Below are positions 33,018 to 42,915 of a stretch of 64,000 nt of DNA, one piece after another. Position numbers and translations under genes: made by a program. The notes under the pieces are model-generated. The model ran no database searches. It had not been told where the DNA came from and saw only the letters and a list, made by a program, of their open reading frames with translations. The stretch covers positions 1 through 64,000 of the forward strand of contig CAXIUT010000272.1 of NCBI GenBank assembly GCA_964035545.1. Direction: 5' to 3'. Origin of the DNA: Bugula neritina. Taxonomy: Eukaryota; Bryozoa; Gymnolaemata; Cheilostomatida; Bugulidae. Position 1 is the first letter of the stretch. Each line of letters opens with the position of its first letter.

Positions 33018-34427
33018 TCACTTAGTCATACTAGAGACGATGTTACGCTTGTAAAGGGAAGTCTGAGGGCAGTCAATATTAAAGGTAGTTTCCTGACGTT
33101 GATCTAAGGGAACGTAATTGCGAGTTCCGTGTCCGACATAGTGCTGTCTAGGTCTGATGATTTTGTTTTCAGGATCATCAAGGAACTCATTCCAATGAGA
33201 AAGCCAGCCTGCCATTCTTGGAATCATGAACAAAACTGCAAACATGTCAGTTGGGAAGCCCAATGCCTTGTAAATGATACCGCTGTAGAAGTCAACATTT
33301 GGGTAGAGTTTTCTTTAAATGAAGTAGGGATCGCTCAGAGCAATTCTTTCCAGTTCCATAGCAACTTCAATCATTTCTTCTTTGCCTGTGATTTCAAAGA
33401 CTTCATGTGCTACTTTTTTAACTAGAGTTGCTCTGGGGTCATAGTTTTTATACACTCTGTGTCCGAAACCCATAAGCAGTCCTCTCTTATTCTTGACATC
33501 ATCAATAAACTTGGGAATGTTAGATTTTTTACCAATCTGTTCCAACATTCTAAGCACTGCCTCGTTAGCTCCTCCATGTTTAGGTCCATAAAGAGCTCCT
33601 GTAGCTCCAGAAATAGCAGTATAAATATCAACTCCTGATGAAGAAAGATGTCTGACTGCAGCTGTAGAGCAGTTAAGTTCATGTTCAGCATGAAGAATAA
33701 AAAGAATTTCAAGAGCCTTTACCAATTTGGGGTGAGGTTTATAGTTTTCTTCATTGAGTTTGTCCAACATGAAAAGGAAGTTTTCCACATAGCCAAAACT
33801 TTAATGAGGCTTGTTATATTATCTTCCGATTCTGTGTCTGTATGCATTAGCTGCAATGGTTGGAACACTTCCTAGAAGTCTGTATATTTGCTTATTTCTG
33901 ACTTTTTTATCCTTATAGATACTTTCTCCGACTAAACTTGGATTCTGTTCAGGATGAAGAGTTGAAAGAGCAGCAATGGAACTACACAGCATACCCATAG
34001 GGTGAGCATCATATCTGAAAGAGTTCATCATCGAAAGCAAATCTTAATGCACGAAGGTATGTGACATAACTTTACCGGTGAATGAGTTGAGTTCTTTCTG
34101 AGTAGGGAGTTCTCCCCAAATAACTAGATATGCAACTTCTAAGAAGCTACATTTTTAAGCAAGAGCTTCGATAGGATAGCCTCTGTATTCGAGAATTCCT
34201 TTATCTCCATCAATAAAGCTGATAGTGGAGGTGCAAGTGATGGTGTTCATATATCCAGGGTCATAACTTCTGAGAATTTTTCCTTTGTGGCTAAGTTTTG
34301 AAAGGTCATTGGATTTAATGAAGCCTCTGTTAGCATTGAGTTCGGTAGTTTTTCCAGTTCTTGAATCAGTGATACTGATGCTATTTTTCGAAGAGATCTG
34401 GTCTGCCAAGAAGGTCAGTCTGTTCAT
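33018..34427 (-). CDS. CS: Citrate synthase, type found in peroxisomes and bacteria (469 aa)
   Basis: Single frame, no intron, 470 codons. Condenses oxaloacetate and acetyl-CoA to citrate. Catalytic text is intact: [15 protein letters not shown] (His), [10 protein letters not shown] (His), [14 protein letters not shown] (Arg) and the C-terminal region WLSHWNEFL...RPRQHYVG. The PKHGGANE / FGHRVYK pattern belongs to the bacterial/plant glyoxysomal lineage rather than the classic animal mitochondrial one. There is no obvious mitochondrial presequence. Instead residues 3-11, RLTFLADQI, are one residue from the PTS2 peroxisomal signal. The C-terminus (SSMTK) is not a PTS1. TAA codons fall where Gln is conserved (HRIGRQYNKPHQSFGY), fixing the genetic code. 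GC-richer than neighbours. Confidence 0.96.
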
Positions 34428-34594
34428 CAAGATATTAATATAATTGATGTCATACCTATCATCAATTAAAGTTAATTATCATTTGACATAGAAAAATATC
34501 TTTTCAATAATAAAACTTTTTAAGAAAATTATCAACAATCAAATAGAGCTTCTTTGTTAAATTACTAAGAACTAATAATAATTAGATTTTAGGA

Positions 34595-34876
34595 ATGAGT
34601 ATTTCAGGATCACAGGAAGGATTGAAAAATCGAGTACTTTATCGAATCATACGTTGTCTGGACTGTCTTTAAGTACCAACAAGAGGAGATAATGATCGTA
34701 TCAGTTTGATGAATACTGAATCTTAAATAAACACAGAGATTAAGGTAAAAATCCGTCTTTTAAATAATAAGGGATTTTCTCCTATTTAAATTTGTGAAGA
34801 ACTGAAGTACATTTATGGCAACCATGTGATCTCAAACCACAGAGATAGGTTCAAACGAACATAATTTGATTATTGA
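34595..34876 (+). CDS. Hypothetical protein (93 aa)
   Basis: ATG 34595 to TGA 34876, divergent from citrate synthase. Begins MSISGSQEGLKNRVLYRIIRCLDCLQVPTRGDN, ends SNHRDRFKRTQFDY. Balanced composition unlike random AT-rich frames here, so probably real. No family recognised. Confidence 0.5.
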
Positions 34877-34990
34877 TTCAGTCATTATTTATGATTTGTC
34901 TTAGATTTAGATAGTTAACTGAGATATTTAATTCGCTAATTAACGTCTTGTATGTAATAAAATATGACTGTTTTGTTAAAATTAATAAAT

Positions 34991-35629
34991 ATGACTTCTA
35001 TAGAAATATAAGCTATCCGAAATTTGGCTGATCTAGAAGATTAGGACGAAAACTATCACTTCTAACCATATAAATCAAGCATTTACACTCAGTTCTAACG
35101 AAATTCACAACAAAAATCTAGACCCAGAACAGTTGACATCAAAAAAAAAACTTTTAATTACAGTCTTAAGAAAAATAATCAACGATAACAACTAAAATTA
35201 CAACTACAAAACCTTGAAGATTACAAAAATGAATCGATTGATAATAAATAAACTAGATTTTCAACATCTCAATCACTACTATGTATGACTTCGAAAACTC
35301 GAAATAAGAAAGCATTCCCAAGTCAACCTGTTAAAAAGCAAAAAAATGACAAATTTGAACATCGAAAAACATTTTTAACAAAGTAAAACATAGTTCCTTA
35401 CTCAAGATATAACCCTTAATAACTCATTAGAGAAGACATTATGAAAAAATTCAAACTCAGAGAGACTCTTAGGTAGACTCAAAAACTTGCAAAAATTACT
35501 AACTTTCTGAAAATGAAGAATACTCCCACACTTAAAAGTCCAGCTTCCATTCTATTTAAGGGTAGTCCTTCTAATGCTTATGTAAAATAAGAGAAATTTA
35601 AGAAAACTTTAAGCAACTTACTTTCATGA
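34991..35629 (+). CDS. Hypothetical basic protein (212 aa)
   Basis: Complete frame of 213 codons. Lys/Gln/Ser-rich, with no hydrophobic segment: MTSIEIQAIRNLADLEDQDE at the start and a Pro/Ser/Lys-rich C-terminus (KNTPTLKSPASILFKGSPS). A disordered nuclear or cytoskeletal protein is possible. It is followed by the convergent glycosylase gene, 68 bp away. Confidence 0.55.
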
Positions 35630-35696
35630 TAGTTTTATTACTTTCTTCAAAATATGTAAGTTAAAATTAATGATAAGAATGATAAATAACAAGATA

Positions 35697-36487
35697 TCAC
35701 TTCTTCTTTTTGACTGGAGCATTAAAGTTAACTTTTGATACAAAGGTATTTCCTTTCACAAAAAATCTCCAAGGCTTGTCTACCCATTATTCTGCATAAT
35801 CAATGTTGACTCGACGACTCACATCAATATCGAAGTCTTTGATACCAGCATCAACAATACAAAATTAGCCTTTTGATAAATCTATACCATTCATCCTATC
35901 TTTTTAGATTGATAAGCTTTGGCCAACTTTTCCTGGTCCATTACACATATCTTCCAACTTGTTGCTTTTGAGGTTTCTTATGCTTTTCATCAAGTCAATT
36001 CCAACTACTGGCTGAACTGCTCTTATTAGAACAGCTTCTGGTTATCCTTCAAGGCCAGCTACTACATTAAGGCATACATTAGTAGGCATATAAATAGTAT
36101 AAATGTAAAGGTATCCTCCATCAAGCCAAAAATACTTTGTCCTTTCTGTTTTTTTATCTACTTTAATCAAAATATACTATTGTAAGCATGACAGGCTTTA
36201 TCAAGAGGTGCCTTATAAGCTTCTGTTTCTACAATTATTGCCTTCATGATTCCTTTAGGGGTTTCTCTTATGAACATTTTTCCAAGTAGACTTCTGGCGA
36301 GATCAACTACTTCCTGCCTATAATATGAGCGATCCAGATATTTTTCATATTTGATATCTTTTGCACTAAAATTAGTGATTTTGGGTTGAGATAAGAGTTT
36401 GCTTAGTTTATTTTATTTATGATTGGCCTTATCCTCCTACTTTTAATCTTTTTCCAGACTGGCTGGTCTTTCTCTTTTTAATTCCAT
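35697..36487 (-). CDS. MPG: DNA-3-methyladenine glycosylase, AAG/MPG type (256 aa)
   Basis: Base-excision repair enzyme that removes alkylated purines. After a 20-nt intron (36158-36177) the frame is 257 codons. Conserved text: SYYRQEVVDLARSLLGKMF, the catalytic-Glu box IIVETEAYKAPLDKACHAYNN, KTERTKYFWLDGGYLYIYTIYM (family: MF...G.aYVY..YG), VLIRAVQPVVG and MCNGPGKVGQSLSI (family: GPGkL...l.I). The end is RVNIDYAEQWVDKPWRFFVKGN. The catalytic Glu is present; the usual Ser of ASHA is Cys (ACHA). The N-terminal 60 residues are a charged extension. Intron removal precisely restores HAYNNKKT. Confidence 0.93.
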
Positions 36488-36584
36488 CAAAATATCTTAG
36501 GCGGTAAAGAATAATTATATGCAAAGTAGTCAATTATATTAAAAAAAAGAATCAACAATAGTCTTGGAATAATAATTAAATGTA

Positions 36585-38966
36585 TCAAAAGGGTTTACTT
36601 GTAGAATTAAGGACTTTATTACTGGGAGTATAGCATTTATAAGTTTCTTTAACTGTCTCTGTCTTAACTCTCTCTTTCGTAGGACTATTCTTTCCTTCGG
36701 GGTTAACTTTACTTCCTTCTGAGTATTCGTTAACCTTGAACATGATGTTATTGGAATTACTATTTTGAGAACTAACATACACTGTTGGGTTGATGATTTG
36801 CACTGGTGCGTAGAACTTGTAAGGATTGGGAGCTTTATTCGTGGGAGAGGTCTGTTTTGATAGATAACCTCCTTGCATTCGATTCGCATTGTTGTATTAT
36901 GGAACTTTTTGATAAAATTGAGAACTATTTTGCCAGTTCTGTTGAACAAATTTCTTTTAAGGAGAATTTCTTCCTACTTCCTTCAAACTCTTGAAATCTG
37001 ACTATTGTTATTCAGGTTTATTTGAAGTTTGATTCTGTGTAAAATTATGTTGAAAAATAGCTGATTTTTTCTTAATTAATTGTTGGTTTTGGTTATTTTA
37101 TTATTGATTAAATTTAGTATTATCTTTTCTATCTTCAACTGTTGATTTTGCAAAGTTATTTTGAACCTAATTATTTTGAGTTGGCTATTTATTTTTTTTA
37201 AGATTTTTAAGAAAAGCAGGCATTTTGTCAGCTCTAGGACCTGTTGTCTTTTGATAATTAGGATTAGCTCTCATATTTCCTTTTTCTCCAGTTGATGAGT
37301 TTATATTACTGTAGTCTAATCTATTATGTGCAACTTGACTGGTATAAAATTGGTTTGTTTGGTTTGGATGTGTTTTATAATTTTGTGGATTTCTTCTATA
37401 TTGAGGAGTAAAACTAATACTAACTACTTTAGAACTAATACCAATCCGAGCAAGCCTAAGTTATCTACATGAACAGTTAAGTAGACGATTATAAGTATTG
37501 CTATCATTCATTTTATAAGGTTCAGGATAGCTTTAGTAAAAAAGATTATCATTATTTTTACCAAATTCCATGTTCCTAGATGAAACAGCTCCAGGAGTTA
37601 CTGCATAATTATTAGTCATAATCTTCTAAGACCCTTTCCTATGCATCATTGAATTACCCCAACTACCTTCAACTAAATCTTATCCCCTTTGCATACTATT
37701 TAGTTCATCAATAGGACTGTCTATTTCTTGAGGCATTCGCTTTGATTAATTATGATGATGATGTGAAAAACGTGCAGCCAAGTTAAAGTCTTGCTGTCCT
37801 CCTAGAAAAGGAGTTGGAGCTTGGTTTTCTTCTTAGGGTTAGGAAAAAGCTTATTAATCATTGGAATTATCCATTATTAGTTTTTAAAATTCTTTATGGA
37901 TATCTTAACTACCAGAATTTTTCTTTTTTTTACCAAAATGAAATTTATCTGCATTAGTATTAAATGTAGGAGTTTCTAGATCTATTCCTTTTTATTTAGC
38001 AGCAAATCCTACTTCTAATTATTAAACTTCATCTTCTTATTGACTACTATCAAGCATAAAGTTAAGAAGTTTTACATCACTATCTACTATTCCTTTCTTC
38101 TTTTTATTATTTGAGTTATTATTCTTGTCTACTTTCATCAACATTGACTCAATCATATGCATCTGAACTGATTATTTTATCTATGATTGCTGCTTTTAAG
38201 TCTGCTGTTCACTCTAATTTTAAAAATAATCTCCAACTACAACATTGTTTTCAAGAAAAGCAAGAAATGTTCCTTCCTAGTAAAACAAAAAAAGCTACCC
38301 AAAACTACGATAGCTAAGATCGAAGAACTATATTAAATTAACAGTCCATTCTTCAAGACCTCCCATCGACTTATAGTTATTAGCTTCTTCTACTTCCAGC
38401 CTGAAGAGAATATATCTAAATAGAAGCAAAAAAGTTGTATGAAGGATAGGGTTATGATCTAATATCCATTCAGCACATTTCATTCGATTTACGGTCATTC
38501 TTAAAGATTGCTGTTCCATAAACTGAAGGAACCTGGCAGCGAGTGCTTTCATTTGAAGAGTGTCTATTAGAAAGTCGATATTTTTAATGCAAGTGAAGTC
38601 TACATCAGAAGAAAATAGACAACATTTAAGAGTTTCTAGTAAATAATGTCCTGACTAATTTTATGGATCATTATTACCTCGACATTTGTCTCTATAAAAA
38701 ATAGATAACAAGCTATAGAGAAGCATACTAAGGGACGAATTAGGAGAGGTAAGATTTAGAGTTTTTAGGTTATTAGTAAGTTTGACCATTTTTTGAACTG
38801 CTACCCTGATCGAGTTATTTGGTTAAGGAAAATTTAATGTACGATATTAAGTTAGTTCTCTGTACTATTTTTAATCAGGAAGGATAAGAGAAAAGTACTA
38901 CTTTGGCATAACTTTTAATAAGACTCTTTCCATTTCTTTCATTTCCTCGGTCGAAAGGATGTTCAT
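36585..38966 (-). CDS. Asn/Gln-rich protein with folded N-terminus (793 aa)
   Basis: One frame of 794 codons, ATG 38966 to TGA 36585, without introns. Residues 1-300 look globular and helical (MNILSTEEMKEMERVLLKVM; FLIDTLQMKALAARFLQFMEQ; GLEEWTVNLIQFFDLSYRSFG). From ~300 on, the protein is low complexity: long Asn/Gln/Ser/Lys runs, a HHHHN tract, and a C-terminus with PYKFYAPVQIINPTVYVSSQ. Many Gln are TAA/TAG. The composition is prion-like, as in RNA-granule proteins. No domain could be named for the N-terminal part. It shares a short 200-bp divergent spacer with PACRG. Confidence 0.78.
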
Positions 38967-39166
38967 CAAGTGGCTGTAAGTAAAATTATTAATTTAATAG
39001 AATTAAAAAAGGGAATAAGATTATGATATCAGGAAAGAAAACAAAAATAGATGATAGTAATATATAATAGATAAATAATTATCAAAATGGAGCTTATATT
39101 AGTTTATTGAATATTAATAGAGAAATTGTATGGAATGCGATAAAATTAATTGTATAACTTATCTTA

Positions 39167-40154
39167 ATGCTTCCCAAACTCCAACAAAGCTCACTCGCTC
39201 AATCCCTGCGTAGGGACAACTTGGCTTCCCAAATCCAATGTAACTCTCAAAATACTCAGGCGAAGACCAACTTAAAGGTATCATTGCTAAGCAAAACAAC
39301 GAATGCTTCAAACCCTGGAAAAACCACCACGCTCCCAAAAACCCACACTCGCCTTTCGGAGACTTCCCCAAAGAATATATTCCAAAAGAAAAACTCAAAG
39401 ACACTCATCACGAACCCATCCACGAACATACTCTCTCAGGATCACTTGCCAAACATAACAGAAATGCAGGAAACGGAGGAAAAACCTCTAGTACTCTCTA
39501 AAAAAAAAGTGACTACCAAAAACCTGTCCCCAAATCAGGAGCCTTCGAAAAAAGATAAATAGCAGCCTCAGAATTCAGAAGGTATTACGATAGAGGAGAT
39601 ATGCCCTTCAAAGTAGATCACCAAAACTCACAACCAAAACTTCAATGGAAAGTTCAAGTCGAATCTCTCGATTACCATCACTACTTGCCTATATTCTTTG
39701 ATGGTCTCAGATAAAAACTTGACCCATATCGCAGTTTTTCTATTTTGGGTACTAATGATTTGCTTGAGAAGGGAGGCAATAAAATTCTACCAGTAATTCC
39801 TCAGTTGATTATTCCAATCAAAAGTAAATATCAACTAAATCAGCTGCTCTTAATACAAGAGACCCAGATATCATTTCAACTATGTTGAAGGTTATCCAGA
39901 AACTAGTTCTTTCAGGAGAGATGATCGGCTAGGCTTTAGTTCCTTATTACCGACAGATTCTCCCTATCTTCAATATTTTCAGAAACAACAACAAGAATTG
40001 TGGCGATAAGATAGAATATAACCAAAGAAAAAGAATCAACCTTGGCGATCTCATCAGTGAAACTCTTGAACTCTTGGAGCAAACAGGAGGTGAAGATGCC
40101 TTCATCAACATCAAATATATGATTCCCACCTATGAAAGCTGTGTTTTGAACTGA
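39167..40154 (+). CDS. PACRG: PACRG, axonemal inner-junction protein (~322 aa)
   Basis: Parkin co-regulated gene product, a HEAT/ARM-like protein that joins A- and B-tubules of doublet microtubules. Conserved text: [23 protein letters not shown], then [22 protein letters not shown]. Next are [60 protein letters not shown] and [29 protein letters not shown] 20-nt intron (39824-39843) joins PIK to ALNTRD. The N-terminal ~115 residues are a Ser/Thr/Lys-rich extension. They run into the core only if one A is added to the nine-A run at 39500-39508. With that base the length is exactly 323 codons. The stop lies ~120 bp from the telomere. Confidence 0.94.
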
Positions 40155-40274
40155 TGTATGATCAACATGTCTTATCATTATAATTTAACTCAATACTCTA
40201 TCATAAATAATTATCATCAATTATTTTCAACTATAACTATAAATGCCTCCTAAAAGTTTATCTTTCCTTCTAAA

Positions 40275-40328
40275 GGGGTTGGGGTTGGGGTTGGGGGGGT
40301 TGGGGTTGGGGTTGGGGTTGGGGTTGGG
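40275..40328. repeat. Right telomere of chromosome 1, (TTGGGG)n
   Basis: TTGGGG repeats directly after AT-rich sequence, running into the N gap. One unit has seven consecutive G (40293-40299), an irregular repeat or a base-calling artefact. Confidence 0.96.
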
Positions 40329-40528
40329 NNNNNNNNNNNNNNNNNNNNNNNNNNNNNNNNNNNNNNNNNNNNNNNNNNNNNNNNNNNNNNNNNNNNNNNN
40401 NNNNNNNNNNNNNNNNNNNNNNNNNNNNNNNNNNNNNNNNNNNNNNNNNNNNNNNNNNNNNNNNNNNNNNNNNNNNNNNNNNNNNNNNNNNNNNNNNNNN
40501 NNNNNNNNNNNNNNNNNNNNNNNNNNNN
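40329..40528. other. Assembly gap of 200 N between two telomeres
   Basis: Exactly 200 N flanked by TTGGGG on the left and CCCCAA on the right. Two chromosome ends face each other, so this is a scaffolding join through telomere repeats and not a real linkage. Confidence 0.97.
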
Positions 40529-40627
40529 CCCAACCCCAACCCCAACCCCAACCCCAACCCCAACCCCAACCCCAACCCCAACCCCAACCCCAACCCCAAC
40601 CCCAACCCCAACCCCAACCCCAACCCC
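40529..40627. repeat. Left telomere of chromosome 2, (CCCCAA)n
   Basis: Regular CCCCAA repeats following the N gap, ending at 40627. The first gene starts only about 110 bp further on. Confidence 0.97.
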
Positions 40628-40737
40628 TTCAATATAATATTAAATTTAATAATCTTTTGAACTAAAATAAATAAACTATGAGTTAATAAATATTATGATT
40701 TTATTGTTATTTAATTCTCAATCATTTGACTTATTCG

Positions 40738-41139
40738 ATGTATTATTTAACTTATTCTTATCTTTAGTCTTTGGGAGAATAGAAGTATTTATACATTGAT
40801 CCAGAAACCATTATAATTATAAAATATGCTAAAAATTTTCTTGGTTTTTTTGCTATTTTTTTTTTTAATTCTTAGGGAGTCTTCATTTTTATTAATTTCT
40901 TTTTTGATCGCTTATATTAAGGCTTTACTTTTGGAAATTAAGAAGGACTTTATTTATTATTTTAAGTTTTGGAGGAGCTTTACGTTTCTGAATTCGAGTA
41001 TCCATGTTATTTATCATATGAGGCTCTTGATGCTTAGTTTGACAAAATAGAGAATGCTTTTTCAACTCTTACGTCTCTTAAAGGTCCACTTTTTTTTGTT
41101 TATCCTAATTTGTAATAGCCTAATATTATTTCTTAATGA
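40738..41139 (+). CDS. Hypothetical protein (133 aa)
   Basis: With TAA/TAG as Gln: 134 codons from ATG 40738. The text is protein-like: KYLYIDPETIIIIKYAKNFL, GFTFGNQEGLYLLFQVLEEL, YPCYLSYEALDAQFDKIENAF, GPLFFVYPNLQQP. It is Phe-rich in the middle but not clearly membrane-spanning. No family recognised. It would be missed under the standard code, which opens a different, spurious frame at 40826-41050. Confidence 0.6.
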
Positions 41140-41628
41140 GTTGCATTTGGTTTAATGTTAAGTAAAGAATAATAGTCAGACTTTTTGACTGATCTCACAA
41201 AAAAATTAAGCTGATTAGTTATCAGATTGTTTGCATTTACTTTTCTAAGGAAGTGATTAATCATGTTTACCTTTGAGTTTATTATCAAACCTAGAAATAA
41301 AATAATAACTCTTTGTTATATATTTGATTAAAGATACTAACAATAAAAAATAAAGATTAACAATAACTACATTTTTGCAATATTAGAAATGATATTGATC
41401 AATAAATACTAAAGTTAGCTGAATTACAAATGGATAAAAATATTTTGATTCAAAAGAAAGAAATTATATCGACTAATTGATAAAAAATTAATAAGAATTC
41501 ATGATTTTTGTTCTCTAACTTACATTTACTAATCATTCTTTTTATTTAAGAGTTAATATTTTATTCATATTTAATAATTGATATATTTTTGATATATTGA
41601 CTCAAATCAATCAGAAATACGACCTTCG
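41140..41628. other. Convergent AT-rich spacer
   Basis: About 490 bp between convergent 3' ends. Very AT-rich and no gene seen. Confidence 0.5.
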
Positions 41629-42835
41629 TCAGTATTTGATGTGCTTGATAGTCTCCTCTGTAATCTTTACCTTTCTTAAAGTTCCAGAAATCAGCTATTT
41701 CATCTGTTCTCTGCGACTAAGGATAGCGATTGCCTGTTGATCTTGGTCTGAATAAATCTAAATCTCATCAATCAACTCCTTATTTATCAACTAGTACTCA
41801 CTAATTAGGACAAGAAGACGGTCAAGTTATCCATTCAACTTTTTATTGTCATCAAGACCCAAAAAGTGTTCCTTTCTAAGCTTTTACTCATCAGCAATAA
41901 TAATGTCAAGTTGATTTTATTCACTTCTAATCTTTGATTCCATATCAGAAATTCTTCCTGAAAGTTCTTTACCTTTTCCAATTTCATTGTTGAGAGAAGC
42001 TGAGTTGGCTCCAGCTTCTGCTTTATTTTTATCTGCTTGTCCTTTGATATTTTAGAAGGTAATTCTACTCTAGTTTATTTGATTTGTAAGAGATCTTAAC
42101 TTATTTTAGTCTTTTTTAGCTTCTTCGTTCTTCATCTTGAGCTAGGCGATCAATTTTTGATGATCATTTTCAGCTTGTCTAAGTGTTTTATCGAGCTTAG
42201 CATTAACAGACTAACTATTTCTAACAGCTCTTTCGAGATTCTTTAGTTTTTGGACATTTGCATCAAGAAGAGCACTCAATTGATCACATTCTTCTTCAAG
42301 TCTTTTTCTTTAATCTTTGAGTCCTTTTACCTAAATTAAAGATATCTTACAGTGATAGCCAAGTTTTTGTTTTATTCGTTGGTTCTTTGATTTTTATTAT
42401 CAAGTCCTTTGATTTCCAGATTGATTTGTTGAACTTCATTGAGTCGAGCATCATTCATTCTTTTTTTGAGAGTATTCTCTTTGATAAGTTCTTAGATGTG
42501 CATACAGGATTTTTGTAAGTTAACTTTCAGAAGGTCGATTTCTTCTCTTAAATCTAGGATGCTATTCTTGTCAATTTAACTTTTAATTCTAAATGGAAAA
42601 GAAAGTACCTTTGTTCTTTTTAGGCTCTGTCTTTGTCTTGTTGTAGTAGTTCATATTTTTCTCCTAGTTCAAAGATGAGGGCATTGAGTTTTTGATAGTC
42701 AACTTCAATTCTTTTGAGATTGAAAACTTCTGTTTTAAGAGAGTTAATCATGACATCCTTATGGTCACTTTCAACTTGAGCGATCTGATTGGCCCGGATA
42801 GCAGCTTCTGTGTAGTCCAAGTACTTGCTGTACAT
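41629..42835 (-). CDS. Coiled-coil rod protein (388 aa)
   Basis: Two 20-nt introns (42589-42608, 42331-42350) give an exact 389-codon frame from ATG 42835. The whole protein is heptad-rich: SDHKDVMINSLKTEVFNLK, LREEIDLLKVNLQKSC, LKDQRKRLEEECDQLSALL, LERAVRNSQSVNAKLDKTLRQ, SASLNNEIGKGKELSGRISD, LVLISEYQLINKELIDEI. Polymer-forming rods of cilia or basal bodies look like this. No family could be fixed. The intron removals are supported by continuity of the heptads and by frame. Confidence 0.8.
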
Positions 42836-42915
42836 CTATAATACTAAAAATTATTATTAAGTTATTATCAATTTAATATTAAAATAGCATTCATTTTTAC
42901 ATAACAAATGAATGA

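Noticed and set aside
40243-40665. Open frames with GLGLGL / QPQPQP spanning the gap
   Set aside because: They are translations of telomere repeats and N bases.
40826-41050. Hydrophobic plus-strand ORF under the standard code
   Set aside because: With TAA/TAG as Gln another frame (40738-41139) is longer and more protein-like.
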